From assembly GCA_027488855.1 (NCBI GenBank), contig JAIYAV010000083.1, forward strand, positions 1-64,000: a stretch of DNA of 64,000 nucleotides, in the 5' to 3' direction. Shown here in pieces: positions 34,000 to 43,304 of the stretch. The stretch's first letter is position 1, and each line of letters starts with the position of its first letter. The notes under the pieces are model-generated. The model made no database searches, was not told the origin of the DNA, and saw only the letters and a program-made list of their open reading frames with translations. The stretch comes from Saprospiraceae bacterium (lineage in GTDB: Bacteria > Bacteroidota > Bacteroidia > Chitinophagales > Saprospiraceae). Both the position numbers and the translations under genes were made by a program.

Positions 34000-35007
34000 T
34001 TACCCTTTTGAGAAGGTAAAATCACCCATATTTAATGCTTTTGGAACCCCAGCGTATTCACTTTGATTGCCCATCATGGATTCGCTCATGGATACATGCC
34101 GTACGATGGCTTCATTTTGAATGACACTATTTGCAATAACAGCATTTTCAATCGAACAGTTGCTTCCAATTGAAACGAAAGGACCAATCACTGAATTGCG
34201 AATTTGGGTATTGGGCCCAATATAACAAGGAGGGATGATTTTACTGTTTTGTAAGTCTACCGATGGATCGATCAATTGCTCGAGGTTTTCTTTCAATTCG
34301 AGCATCCTTCGATTCGTTTCGAGCATATTTTCCATGTTGCCACAATCCAGCCATTCTTCGATGGTGGCTTTGCGAAAACGAGTGCCCTGATTTTTCATCA
34401 GTTCGAGCACCGAAGTGATTTGAAACTCCCCTTTATCCTTAATATTTTGGTTGATGAGGCGTTCGACCTGGCTCCGAAAATAGGCACCATCGCGGAAATA
34501 ATAAATCCCCACAATGGCTTGATCAGAGACGAATACGGGCGATTTTTCTACAAAATCGGTGATGATGTTGTCTTCATTGGCCTTTATAACACCGAAAGAA
34601 GCCGGATTGTCGACTTGTTTGACCCAAATCAAGCCATCCTGGGTCGTATCAAAATTGAAATCAGCCTTGAACAAGGTATCTGCAAAAGCTACGATACAGG
34701 GCCCATCTAAACTTTCGCGCGCTTTGTAAATGGCGTGAGCAGGCCCGAGCGGCAAATCCTGCTTGTAAATGGAACATTTGGCACCGATCAAAGCGGCAAT
34801 GCCTTCCAGTTGGAGTTCTACTTCTTTTCCAAAATCACCGACAACAAAGGCAACTTCTTCAATATCTTCTGAACATGATGCATGAAAATCTTCAACAATA
34901 CGCTGTACGATTGGTTTGCCTGCAATAGGAAGAAGTGGTTTTGGAATGGTTAAGGTGTGTGGACGTAAGCGTGAACCTCGTCCAGCCATGGGGATAATTA
35001 CTTTCAT
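34000..35007 (-). CDS. Sugar-phosphate nucleotidyltransferase
   Basis: The 335-residue protein begins with the nucleotidyltransferase signature MKVIIPMAGRGSRLRPHTLTIPKPLLPIAGKP in order (GxGxRLRPxT...PKPLxPIxxKP), continues with an NTP-transferase domain including IVAFADTLF, and ends in a left-handed beta-helix-like region (IGPNTQIRNSVIGPFVSIGSNC, IENAVIANSVIQ). It forms NDP-sugars from a sugar 1-phosphate and NTP in the cytoplasm; the exact sugar is uncertain. It is the first gene of the envelope operon. Confidence 0.92.
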   Translation of the reverse strand: MKVIIPMAGRGSRLRPHTLTIPKPLLPIAGKPIVQRIVEDFHASCSEDIEEVAFVVGDFGKEVELQLEGIAALIGAKCSIYKQDLPLGPAHAIYKARESLDGPCIVAFADTLFKADFNFDTTQDGLIWVKQVDNPASFGVIKANEDNIITDFVEKSPVFVSDQAIVGIYYFRDGAYFRSQVERLINQNIKDKGEFQITSVLELMKNQGTRFRKATIEEWLDCGNMENMLETNRRMLELKENLEQLIDPSVDLQNSKIIPPCYIGPNTQIRNSVIGPFVSIGSNCSIENAVIANSVIQNEAIVRHVSMSESMMGNQSEYAGVPKALNMGDFTFSKG

Positions 35008-35031
35008 GGAAATAACTTTTGGGTTCTACAA

Positions 35032-35102
35032 GTTTGTATCATTTAAGGACTTTGCACTATTGAGCACGCTCAATGCACTTTTATCCTCGAATGATACAAA
35101 CC
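35032..35102. repeat. Nested palindrome between pyk and the nucleotidyltransferase gene
   Basis: TTTGTATCATT (35033) pairs with AATGATACAAA (35090), and an inner hairpin TTGAGC/GCTCAA sits near the centre. It is probably a terminator for pyk or part of the leader of the next gene; there is no clear U run. Confidence 0.8.
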
Positions 35103-35153
35103 TATAGGCTCTTTTGCGCCGCATAAAGCGCTTGTTCAACTTGTAGACGCAGC

Positions 35154-36599
35154 CTATTCTACAACCGTCACTTTTAGCATGTTGGTGCGGTGGCGGCGGT
35201 GCAAGGGCATGGTAGCAGTGTTGACAATGATGTCTCCTTCCTTGATGACACCATCTTGCTTCAAAATTTCGGTTACGTCGGTAATCGTTTCGTCGGTGGT
35301 GGTAAACTGGTCGTAGTAATAGCAGCGCACACCCCATACCAGATTCAGGGTCGACAACATGTGCTGTCGATCTGAAAAGATGTAAATCTCAATGGTGTTT
35401 TTGGGGCGGTAGCTCGATACTTTAAACGCGGTATATCCCGAACTGGTCATCCCCACGATGGCTTTGGCGTGAATGTCTTCCGCAGTTTTGGCGGCATTCA
35501 AACACACGGCATCGGAAAGGAAAGTACGCGATTGAGGCGAAGGTTGGGGGCGACGTGCGCCAATAAGGAAGTGCTTTTCAGCTTCTACGATGATCTTCGT
35601 CATGTATTCCACCACTTTTACGGGGTGCATGCCCGAAGCTGTTTCTCCACTCAACATCACTGCATCTGCACCGTCCAATACGGCGTTGGCTACGTCGGTA
35701 GCTTCGGCACGGGTAGGAGATGGATTGGTGATCATGCTCTCCATCATTTGGGTGGCCACAATCACGGGACGAGCGCGTTGCAAACACTTCTGGATGATCA
35801 TCTTTTGGATATTCGGCACTTGTTCGATCGGCAATTCGATCCCGAGGTCACCACGGGCCACCATCACTGCATTGGATGCTTTGATGATTTTGTCGATGCG
35901 CTCAATGGCTTCGGGTTTTTCAATTTTGGAGATGATCTTGGCCGGGTGTCCTTTTTCATGCAGGATTTCGCGCAGTTGTTTCACGTCGGAGGCACGGCGA
36001 ACGAAGGACAAGGCAATCCAGTTGACTGGCTGGGTCAGGATGAAGTCTAAGTCTGCCAGGTCTTTTTCAGTCAAACAAGGCAATGACACTTTGGTATTCG
36101 GGAGGTTTACACCTTTACGCGAGGACAAGATTCCACCGTAAATGGTTTTCAGCTTAACGGTGTCTTTTGAGTTGGTTTCTACCACTTCAAAGACCAGCTT
36201 ACCGTCATCTACAAGTACCGTTTCGCCCGCTTTTACATCTTTGGGGAAATCCTGGTAACTCATGTAGATTTTTTCCATATTGCCCACACATTTTTCGTTG
36301 ACAAAAGTGACCACATCGCCGGGCTTGAGCTCGAGTGCGTTGTTTTCAATTTCGCCCACGCGCAATTTGGGGCCTTGCAAATCGGCGAGAATACCGAGGT
36401 GCAATCCGTATTTCTCGTTGATGTATGTTACGTGGTTGATGACCTGCAGGTGATCGTCATGGGTACCATGCGAAAAGTTGAGGCGAAACACGTTCACCCC
36501 GGCCTTGGCCAAATCGAGCAGAGCTTCGTAGGTTTTGGAGGCCGGGCCGACCGTGGCTACGATTTTTGTGTTTTTGATTGGGTGCGCAATAGCTTCCAT
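35154..36599 (-). CDS. pyk: Pyruvate kinase
   Basis: The 481-residue glycolytic enzyme converts phosphoenolpyruvate and ADP to pyruvate and ATP. Visible motifs are KIVATVGPAS, VFRLNFSHGTHDDH, DLQGPKLRVGEI, KIENPE-like SKIEKPEAIERID, VMVARGDLGIELP and the allosteric C-domain with IVGMTSSGYTAFKVSSYRPK. ATG 36599 (MEAIAHPIKNTKIVATVGPAS) is used, since the upstream 18 codons are not conserved in the family. It is separated from the ATP-grasp gene by a divergent region. Confidence 0.97.
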   Translation of the reverse strand: MEAIAHPIKNTKIVATVGPASKTYEALLDLAKAGVNVFRLNFSHGTHDDHLQVINHVTYINEKYGLHLGILADLQGPKLRVGEIENNALELKPGDVVTFVNEKCVGNMEKIYMSYQDFPKDVKAGETVLVDDGKLVFEVVETNSKDTVKLKTIYGGILSSRKGVNLPNTKVSLPCLTEKDLADLDFILTQPVNWIALSFVRRASDVKQLREILHEKGHPAKIISKIEKPEAIERIDKIIKASNAVMVARGDLGIELPIEQVPNIQKMIIQKCLQRARPVIVATQMMESMITNPSPTRAEATDVANAVLDGADAVMLSGETASGMHPVKVVEYMTKIIVEAEKHFLIGARRPQPSPQSRTFLSDAVCLNAAKTAEDIHAKAIVGMTSSGYTAFKVSSYRPKNTIEIYIFSDRQHMLSTLNLVWGVRCYYYDQFTTTDETITDVTEILKQDGVIKEGDIIVNTATMPLHRRHRTNMLKVTVVE

Positions 36600-36778
36600 C
36601 GTTTGCGTTAAGGGTTGGATGAAAATAAAAGTTGGTTTAAAAGACGGTTGCACAAAGAAAATTATCTAAGGCAAACTAAGTGTAAATTTTACAATAAACT
36701 TTGGTGTAAAAGTACGTTTATATTGGAGAAAACAAAAACACTTGCAATGATTAGCACTTTAATTCATGTAGTAAGATC

Positions 36779-37858
36779 ATGAGTTCCATCTTGCTGACGG
36801 GTGCACGCGCACCGGTAACACTAGAGTTGTGCCGAGCCTTTGCACAACAGGGGCATCGGGTTTATGTGGCGGACATGAATTTGTTTCCGATTGCGCGCTG
36901 GAGTGGATTCGTGGCGCAATACCTGCGGATTCCGCCCCCGGTGCAGGAATTTGCTGCTTTTACCCAAACCCTGAAAGACTTGGTGGAGCGTTACCAGATT
37001 GAGCACCTGATCCCCACTTGTGAAGAGGCTTTTCATGTGAGCAAAATCAAGGATGAACTGCCTTGCCGGGTGTGGACCAGTGGTTTTGAGCTCATGGTGG
37101 AATTGCACCACAAACAGCGTTTTTTGGAGTTGGCGAAAAACTTTTTCCACATTCCAGCCACCCTTTCCTGTACCGATTTTGAGGATTGGAAAAATGCGGA
37201 GGCTTACGTGTTTAAACCCGTTTTTTCCCGCTTTGCCAGTCAAGTCATTATTGGGCAGCCAGAAAATAAATGCCAGGCACCGCGCAAAAATCCCCAGGAT
37301 TGGATTGCGCAAGAGCGATTGATTGGACAGGAAATTTGTGTGTATTCCATTTGGCGCAAGGGGCAGATGGGAGGCTTTGCGGCCTATCGCCCCATGCAAC
37401 GAGCGGGCAAAGGGGCCAGTGTGTATTTCGAGGGCTTTTTTCGGCAAGACATTTTTGAGGCGGTAAAAAAATTTGGGGAGCACTACCAAATCGAGGGGCA
37501 ATTGAGTTTTGACTTGATGCTCTGCGGCGATGAAGTGTATGTGCTGGAATGTAACCCGCGCTCCACGAGTGGTGCGCATTTGCTGGGGGTGGATTTGGCT
37601 GCCTGTTTTTTATCGGATCGAGAGATCGTTTTGCGCTCCGCCAAAACCAAAGCCATCAAATTGGCCTGGCTGCTGAACCAACCAGGCTCGATCTTTTCCA
37701 ATGATTTTTCGAAACTGGAAGACGTCATCTGGCACCAGCAGGACCAGCGCCCTTTTTTTCTCCAAGGCCTGAGTGTACTCGAACTGCTGTACCTGGCCGT
37801 TCGCCACTGGCAGAATGTATTGGCGGTCTCTACCCGGGATATTGAATTCAATGGGTAA
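36779..37858 (+). CDS. ATP-grasp family ligase
   Basis: The 359-residue protein has an N-terminal pre-ATP-grasp Rossmann domain (SILLTGARAPVTLELCRAFAQQGHRVYVADM) and an ATP-grasp domain with AYVFKPVFSRFASQV, DWIAQERLIGQEICVYSI and the metal-binding CNPRSTSGAH (the usual E.NPR). It probably joins a carboxylate with an amine or thiol using ATP; the substrate is unknown. It is 50 bp upstream of the DUF3127 gene and may be cotranscribed. Confidence 0.87.
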   Translation: MSSILLTGARAPVTLELCRAFAQQGHRVYVADMNLFPIARWSGFVAQYLRIPPPVQEFAAFTQTLKDLVERYQIEHLIPTCEEAFHVSKIKDELPCRVWTSGFELMVELHHKQRFLELAKNFFHIPATLSCTDFEDWKNAEAYVFKPVFSRFASQVIIGQPENKCQAPRKNPQDWIAQERLIGQEICVYSIWRKGQMGGFAAYRPMQRAGKGASVYFEGFFRQDIFEAVKKFGEHYQIEGQLSFDLMLCGDEVYVLECNPRSTSGAHLLGVDLAACFLSDREIVLRSAKTKAIKLAWLLNQPGSIFSNDFSKLEDVIWHQQDQRPFFLQGLSVLELLYLAVRHWQNVLAVSTRDIEFNG

Positions 37859-37908
37859 AGATTTCCAAAGCTTTTTGTATTTTCACGGTTCAAAAAATAC
37901 CATTCATC

Positions 37909-38301
37909 ATGTCATTCGAAGTTGAAGGAAAATTGCATAAGGTCTATCCATCTGAAAATAAATCGGGTAGCTTCCAGGCTCGTGAATTTGTCATTGAAGT
38001 GGAAAGTGGGCAGTACCCACAATTCGTCAAATTTCAACTGGTGCAAGACCGTTGCGCCCTGATCGACGATTATACCGAAGGTGAAAATATCAAGGTGCAT
38101 TTCGACCTGCGCGGTCGGGAATGGCAGGGAAAATATTTCACGAATTTGAACGCCTGGCGTTTGGATCGGCCTTCTAAAGCGGAGAAGAGTAGTGCGCCTA
38201 ATCCTCCTGCGGATGAGGATGGATCTTTCCCTAGCGCTAGTGATGAGCGGACTAGTGGTGGTGGCGGAAGCAGTAAGGAAATGGATGATCTGCCATTTTG
38301 A
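37909..38301 (+). CDS. DUF3127 protein with SSB-like acidic tail
   Basis: The 130-residue protein has an OB-fold-like DUF3127 domain (MSFEVEGKLHKVYPSENKSG...REFVIEVESGQYPQFVKFQL, YFTNLNAWRL). A disordered Ser/Pro/Gly-rich linker follows, ending in EMDDLPF. The terminal DDLPF copies the acidic tip by which single-strand binding protein recruits repair proteins. The sequence thus suggests an SSB-like partner of replication or repair proteins (inference). It is followed by a canonical terminator at 38339. Confidence 0.85.
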   Translation: MSFEVEGKLHKVYPSENKSGSFQAREFVIEVESGQYPQFVKFQLVQDRCALIDDYTEGENIKVHFDLRGREWQGKYFTNLNAWRLDRPSKAEKSSAPNPPADEDGSFPSASDERTSGGGGSSKEMDDLPF

Positions 38302-38338
38302 GCGTAGAGTATTACCACCAGAGGAATAAGCAAATTTT

Positions 38339-38359
38339 GACAGCTGCGCTGTCTTTTTT
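38339..38359 (+). terminator. Rho-independent terminator after the DUF3127 gene
   Basis: GACAGC-TGC-GCTGTC followed by TTTTTT, 38 bp after the stop codon. It is nested in the left shoulder of palindrome P2a. Confidence 0.85.
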
Positions 38360-38446
38360 AATGAACCACCTAAGACATCTTAGGGCACCTTAGTCGGTAG
38401 CCTTCTGAGGTGCTCTAAGGTGTCTAAGGTGGTTCATTAAACAGCA
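38347..38446. repeat. Palindrome P2a (unit head-to-head)
   Basis: The left arm TTAATGAACCACCTAAGAC continues with ATCTTAGGGCACCTTAG; the right arm is the complement, CTGAGGTGCTCTAAGGTG then TCTAAGGTGGTTCATTAA. The GAACCACC end is outermost. The same ~35-bp unit occurs at 44492 in the opposite order. It lies between the convergent DUF3127 and zinc-ribbon genes. Confidence 0.93.
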
Positions 38447-38526
38447 TATTCCTCCATCAGTACCCTGGCTGAGGAGCCTGAAAACCAATTACAATATTGT
38501 TTCTTGGAATGCCTTTGGTTTAAAGA

Positions 38527-39120
38527 TTACCGAATGTACTTTACAATCAATTTTAGTTCTTCAACATTGTCCCGGCTGGCCTCAATTCGCCCAATTCGTT
38601 CTACAACGAAACTATTCAATAAGTCATTTGCTTCTGATTGTCTGTTTTGCTTTTTCATCCTTGAATTGAATACCAATGCCTGAATGGTATTGATGATTCC
38701 CCACGGAAAACCCCACCAGCCAAAGAGTGCTGATTTGCGCATTGCCCGTTTATTTTGATCATCGAGACAATTGGGACATGCAATAATCAACTCTTTTTTA
38801 TACTGGGTCATTACAATAAAACTGATAACTGTACCCACCATCGTGGCATTCAATTTTTCATTAGCAGAATTACAAATTGGACAGGGTAATTTGCGGATCA
38901 ACTCAGTGTACTCCAATAAATCTACTTCCTTGATTTCTTTAAATTGGGCATTAATTCCAGCCAAGATGGCGTCAGGTAGTCCACGTTCTTTAATTAGTTG
39001 CTTTAGGAGATTCAGTGCTTCTGGCCTAAGGCTAGTTGCTTTTTCAGTAGCCAATTGAATCAGCTTTTGATCATCAAACTGTTCGTAGTTCTTTCTTAGT
39101 TGATCGATATTTGGTTCCAT
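38527..39120 (-). CDS. Hypothetical zinc-ribbon protein with a hydrophobic helix
   Basis: The 197-residue protein has an N-terminal helical region (DDQKLIQLATEKATSLRPEALNLLKQLIKERG), then a split zinc ribbon CPIC...CPNC (near residues 80-118) interrupted by a hydrophobic strand, and a hydrophobic stretch (SALFGWWGFPWGIINTIQALVF) that may be a membrane-associated helix. I recognise no family. It is AT-rich and stands alone. Confidence 0.65.
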   Translation of the reverse strand: MEPNIDQLRKNYEQFDDQKLIQLATEKATSLRPEALNLLKQLIKERGLPDAILAGINAQFKEIKEVDLLEYTELIRKLPCPICNSANEKLNATMVGTVISFIVMTQYKKELIIACPNCLDDQNKRAMRKSALFGWWGFPWGIINTIQALVFNSRMKKQNRQSEANDLLNSFVVERIGRIEASRDNVEELKLIVKYIR

Positions 39121-39249
39121 TAATTAGCTAAAATTAGTGGATACAAAAATAAAAATAAAAATGAATTGTTATATGACTTGAGGATTCCACTTGATTAAAA
39201 TTGAATTTACAATCAAGTGGAATCCATCCGTAAACTGTCTAAGAGTGCA

Positions 39250-39888
39250 TCACTCCTTCCCAGTCAGCCCATACTGCTTAAGCACATCCTCCGGTACGCC
39301 CAACCAGGTATTCGGTTGATTGCCCATATACCCCAAATCCTGAAAGCCCATTTCCGTGGTGTAAAACCCGGTCATGGTCAAATCTCGCATCAGGTTGAAG
39401 AAGGATACCCCTTGTTTCATGGCGGGCTTGGCCTGCTCGGGGTAAGCGATATCGTCCACGATTTGGATGCGTTCAGGGGCAGTGCAAGCCACAAACTTTT
39501 TGCCAAAACGTTTCATCGCCTGGTTGTCGATCCACATCAGGCCGCCGCGTAGGGGCGTCTGTTGCTGAGGCATGTCCTTGGCCATGAACTCGATGAAGGC
39601 GGGCACTCCCGCTTGGGAGGCACTGCCTGAAGTCGCATCAGCCGGCAGGATGATGTCACAAATGACCGTAATGGTGGCCATTTCGTGCGGCGTGAAGAAG
39701 GTTTCCGCCATCAGTTTGGCGTCGCGTTCTACCTCCTGGGGGGTACGCCCAGGGCCGGCCTTGCTTTTTTTCTTTTTGCCCGCTTCCAGGTCTGCATCCT
39801 GGGTTGGGCTGGCATTGATTCCGGTGGCCGCCGTAGCTACACCCACTGAAGTCAAAGCGATATTTTTGAGCAAATCTCTTCTTTTCAT
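39250..39888 (-). CDS. Gluconate 2-dehydrogenase subunit 3 family protein
   Basis: The 212-residue protein has a twin-arginine-type leader (MKRRDLLKNIALTSVGVA) and the conserved FFTPHEMATITVICDIILPAD of gluconate 2-dehydrogenase subunit 3. This small subunit is exported with the flavoprotein and helps to tether it in the periplasm. It lies 4 bp downstream of the GMC gene, so the two proteins very likely form a complex. Confidence 0.9.
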   Translation of the reverse strand: MKRRDLLKNIALTSVGVATAATGINASPTQDADLEAGKKKKSKAGPGRTPQEVERDAKLMAETFFTPHEMATITVICDIILPADATSGSASQAGVPAFIEFMAKDMPQQQTPLRGGLMWIDNQAMKRFGKKFVACTAPERIQIVDDIAYPEQAKPAMKQGVSFFNLMRDLTMTGFYTTEMGFQDLGYMGNQPNTWLGVPEDVLKQYGLTGKE

Positions 39889-39892
39889 TGGA

Positions 39893-41629
39893 TCAAATTT
39901 TATTGGCCTTCACCTGTTCAATAATGTATTCCGAAGTGCGCATCGAGGAAGCCAGGATCGTCCAGGTTACGTTTTTGTCACCTTGCGATACGAAGGGTGC
40001 AGCGTCCACCACAAAGAGGTTTTTCACATCGTGCGCTTGTTGCCATTCGTTGAGGGCCGACTTGTTGCGGTCTTTGCCCATGCGCACGGTGCCAATCTCG
40101 TGGATGATTTGCCCGGGTTTGGCCAGTCCGTAATCATTCTCCGGACCGGGTTTTCGGCCTTGCGGAATCCCTCCCATTTCAACGATGAGTTGTTCAAAGG
40201 TATCCTGCATGTGTTTGGCCTGCTTGATTTCGTGATCCGACCATTTGTAGTGGAAACGCAGTACAGGGATGCCGTATTTATCCACCTTGTCGGGATCGAT
40301 TTCGCAGTAGTTGCTTTCGAGTGGAATGGGTTCGCCGCGGCCAGACATGCCGATATAGGCACCAAAGAAACGACGGGCATCTTCCTTGAGGCGGGAGCCG
40401 TAGCCACCAGCGGGTTTGGTGGAGCCATCCGCGTAAGGGTACTTGCCGTTGGAGCCTTGCATGCCCATGCCGAAACCGTAGCCGGGCATGTTCATACCCC
40501 CGCCGTATTCGATGTGGTAGCCACGGGCAAAATCCAGTTTGCTGTTGTCGAGCCACCAGGGTGTATATACGTGCATGCCGCCTACGCCGTCCTCGTTGTA
40601 GCGCTTGCGATCCATGAGTGCAGGAATAAAACCCGAGCGGCTGGCCCCGGTAGAGTCGTTGAGGTATTTGCCGATCACGCCACTGCTGTTGGCCAAACCT
40701 TGGGGGAAACGCCCACTTTTAGAGTTGAGCAACAAGCGGGCAGACTCACAAGCAGAGGCAGCGAGCACCACCACTTTGGCCTTGACACTCACTTCCTCCC
40801 GGGTGAGGGTATCCACGTAGGAAACTCCCGTAGCCAATCCGGTTTGGGTATCGGTGAGCACCTCGCGCACCATGGCCCCGTTGACCAAGGTAAGGTTGCC
40901 GGTTTTTAGGGCTGGAATAACCAATACGGAAGAAGAAGAAAAGTCGGCGTATACGGCACAACCCCGGTTGCACTGGTGGCAATTGAAACAAACGCCACGT
41001 TCGTCGTTGATCTTCTGGGTGAGGATCGACAAGCGAGAAGGAAACACGGGGATTCCAATGTTTTTGCCCGCTTTTTTGATCATCAGCTCATGCAAGCGCG
41101 GTTTGGGTGGCGGAAGAAAAATGCCATCGGGTTCGTTAGGAAAGTTTTCTACCGATCCAAATACCCCGATCAGTTTATCCACCCGATCATAATAGGGCTT
41201 GAGGTCGTCGTAGCCAATGGGCCAGTCGTCGCCAATGCCGGAGATGGAGCCCCGGCGGAAGTCGTCGGGTCCAAAACGTAGGGAAATCCGGCCCCAGTGG
41301 TTGGTACGTCCTCCCAACATGCGCGAGCGGAACCAATGGAACTCAGTTCCCGCCACGGCGGTGTAGGGTTCCCCTTCAATTTGCCAACCACCCCAGGCGG
41401 CGTCGAAATCGCCAAAAGCACGGGTAGTGCCTGCTCCACGGCGGGGCGACTCCCAGGGGTATTTGAGCTGGGTAATGTATTTGGGGTCGGCAGGGTCGTA
41501 ATAACCACCTGCTTCCAAAAGGCATACCTTGGCGCCCGCTTTGGCGAGCATGTACGCGGCCATGCCACCTCCGGCACCGGAGCCAACAATGACGACGTCG
41601 TAGGTTTTGGGTTCTTCTTTGATCTGCAT
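39893..41629 (-). CDS. GMC-family flavoprotein oxidoreductase (gluconate-dehydrogenase-like)
   Basis: The 578-residue flavoprotein begins YDVVIVGSGAGGGMAAYML (FAD-binding) and contains the RMLGGRTNHWGRISLRF segment, a CxxC-rich region (CFNCHQCNRGCAVY) resembling GMC enzymes with an Fe-S or metal-like cluster, and a C-terminal substrate domain ending HEIGTVRMGKDRNKSALNEWQQ and NLFVVDAAPFVS, the usual GMC catalytic end. It oxidises a sugar, sugar acid or alcohol. No signal peptide of its own is visible; the small subunit carries the Tat leader, so co-export is likely. It is coupled to the genes on both sides. Confidence 0.9.
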   Translation of the reverse strand: MQIKEEPKTYDVVIVGSGAGGGMAAYMLAKAGAKVCLLEAGGYYDPADPKYITQLKYPWESPRRGAGTTRAFGDFDAAWGGWQIEGEPYTAVAGTEFHWFRSRMLGGRTNHWGRISLRFGPDDFRRGSISGIGDDWPIGYDDLKPYYDRVDKLIGVFGSVENFPNEPDGIFLPPPKPRLHELMIKKAGKNIGIPVFPSRLSILTQKINDERGVCFNCHQCNRGCAVYADFSSSSVLVIPALKTGNLTLVNGAMVREVLTDTQTGLATGVSYVDTLTREEVSVKAKVVVLAASACESARLLLNSKSGRFPQGLANSSGVIGKYLNDSTGASRSGFIPALMDRKRYNEDGVGGMHVYTPWWLDNSKLDFARGYHIEYGGGMNMPGYGFGMGMQGSNGKYPYADGSTKPAGGYGSRLKEDARRFFGAYIGMSGRGEPIPLESNYCEIDPDKVDKYGIPVLRFHYKWSDHEIKQAKHMQDTFEQLIVEMGGIPQGRKPGPENDYGLAKPGQIIHEIGTVRMGKDRNKSALNEWQQAHDVKNLFVVDAAPFVSQGDKNVTWTILASSMRTSEYIIEQVKANKI

Positions 41630-41636
41630 AGTTGGA

Positions 41637-43064
41637 TTAATTAGCTGTAACAGGCACAATGCGGTTGATCATCCCGGGCTGTTCGGTAGCAATATAAATG
41701 TAGCCGTCAGGGCTCATTTCAACGTTCCGCAAGCGGCCCATTTTTTGCAAAAGGATTTCTTCTTTTTGGAATTTGCCATCTTTGAGGACAACGCGGCTCA
41801 AGTATTGGAAGCGCAGGGAGCCCAGCAAAAGATTGCCTTTCCAGGCAGGGTAACGGTCACCTTTAACGAAAGTCATGCCGCTGGGGCCGATGGAGGGCGT
41901 CCACTGGTGGATGGGTTGCTCCATGCCGGCTTGGGCAGTTTTGGGGGTCATGATGGTGCCATCGTAATTGATGCCATAAGATATGGTAGGCCAGCCGTAG
42001 TCGGCGCCTTTTTTGATCATGTTGATTTCATCGCCGCCGCGTGGGCCGTGCTCATGAGCCCAGATTTGACCAGTGCTTGGGTCCATACACAAACCTTGAG
42101 GGTTGCGGTGGCCATAGGAATAAACGGAGGCAGTTTTGCCTGCTTGACCCACAAAGGGGTTGTCGGCAGGGATGGAACCATCATCCTTGATGCGGTGGAT
42201 TTTGCCGCCTCCGGCATCCAGCTGCTGTGAGGTTTTGTAGTGGTTGCCCCGGTCGCCTACGCTGAAATAGAGGTAGCCATCACGACCAAATTCCAACCGG
42301 CTACCGTAGTGGTGGCGGGTGGTAAAATAAGGCTGAGCGTCGAAAATCACTTTTTCATCCAGCAATTTAGTTCCCTCCAAACGGGCGCGGGAAATGGCGG
42401 TGCTCGATAATACTTTGTCCCCTTCTTTTTTGCCGATGGAATAAGAAAGGTAGACCAGGTTGTTTTGGGCAAATTGGGGGTGGAGCTCCACATCCAGCAA
42501 GCCGCCCTGGCCTTCAGCTACTACGGTTGGTACACCACTGATGGGCTGTAGGTCGCCAGCCGCGCTGCGGCGGTACATTTTGCCATTGCGGTCGGTGATG
42601 AGCATGTCGCCACCGGGCAAAAAGGCCATGCCCCAGGGAGAATCCAGGCCCTCGGCTACTTGTTCGAGCTGGAATTTCATTCCTTCTGATGAATAGGTGA
42701 CACCGGGCTTGGGTTTGTCCACTTTGGCTACATCAAACTTGCCCATGTTGGCAATGTTCTTCAGGATGTAGTCGGCCATGCCCTCGATTTCTTTTTTCTT
42801 GAGGGTTTTTCCAAAGGTAGGCATGCCATTGTCGGGCCAACCATTGGTGATGGTGGTGATGAGTTCGGCACGCGAGTTGCCGTGTTTCCAACGCCGATCC
42901 ACAAAGGTTTGGGCAGATGCACCGTGGCAGGAAGAGCACAATTCATCAAAAATTTGCTCGGGACTGCGTTTTTGTTGGGTGATCTTGTTGGGTTGATTGG
43001 AATCGAAATAGGCAAGGCTCAGGGCCAAAAGCATTAGAGTTGTAAAGGAGAAGTACTTGGTCAT
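41637..43064 (-). CDS. Cytochrome c / PQQ-dependent (YliI-like) sugar dehydrogenase fusion
   Basis: The 475-residue exported protein has a signal-like N-terminus, then a cytochrome c domain with CSSCH at residues 43-47 and axial methionine in NGMPTFG. From about residue 125 follows a six-bladed soluble glucose dehydrogenase (YliI-like) domain: LDSPWGMAFLPGGDMLITDRNGK, YSYGHRNPQGLCMDPSTGQIW, HEHGPRGGDEINMIKKGADYGWP. It would oxidise a periplasmic aldose and pass electrons to its own heme. It is 7 bp upstream of the GMC gene and heads the three-gene operon. Confidence 0.93.
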   Translation of the reverse strand: MTKYFSFTTLMLLALSLAYFDSNQPNKITQQKRSPEQIFDELCSSCHGASAQTFVDRRWKHGNSRAELITTITNGWPDNGMPTFGKTLKKKEIEGMADYILKNIANMGKFDVAKVDKPKPGVTYSSEGMKFQLEQVAEGLDSPWGMAFLPGGDMLITDRNGKMYRRSAAGDLQPISGVPTVVAEGQGGLLDVELHPQFAQNNLVYLSYSIGKKEGDKVLSSTAISRARLEGTKLLDEKVIFDAQPYFTTRHHYGSRLEFGRDGYLYFSVGDRGNHYKTSQQLDAGGGKIHRIKDDGSIPADNPFVGQAGKTASVYSYGHRNPQGLCMDPSTGQIWAHEHGPRGGDEINMIKKGADYGWPTISYGINYDGTIMTPKTAQAGMEQPIHQWTPSIGPSGMTFVKGDRYPAWKGNLLLGSLRFQYLSRVVLKDGKFQKEEILLQKMGRLRNVEMSPDGYIYIATEQPGMINRIVPVTAN

Positions 43065-43277
43065 TGCGAATACTTTTGAGTGCAGCCACGAATATAAAGA
43101 ATTGTGTTGGCCAAAAAGGTTTTGGGCAAATAAAATTGCCGAATGACGGGTGGGAGGGGTGAATGGTTTTTGACGATGGGGGCAAAGGAATTTGTGGATG
43201 TTAAACCTCTTGCTTACACGATTGAATGTTCAGGTATAAAATTGTGGATGATCTACTAAGGGGCGCGGAAAATCCTC

Positions 43278-43285
43278 TACCTTCG
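43278..43285 (+). promoter_or_regulatory. Possible -7 element TACCTTCG
   Basis: Near match to TAnnTTTG, 19 nt before the proposed TTG start of the nucleoside-transporter-like gene. Confidence 0.35.
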
Positions 43286-43304
43286 CCCCGCAAAAAACAG
43301 CACC

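Noticed and set aside
35026-35337. 103-codon minus-strand frame spanning the pyk 3' end and the nested palindrome
   Set aside because: It is a shadow of pyk in another frame, very rich in Arg/His, ending in the palindrome.
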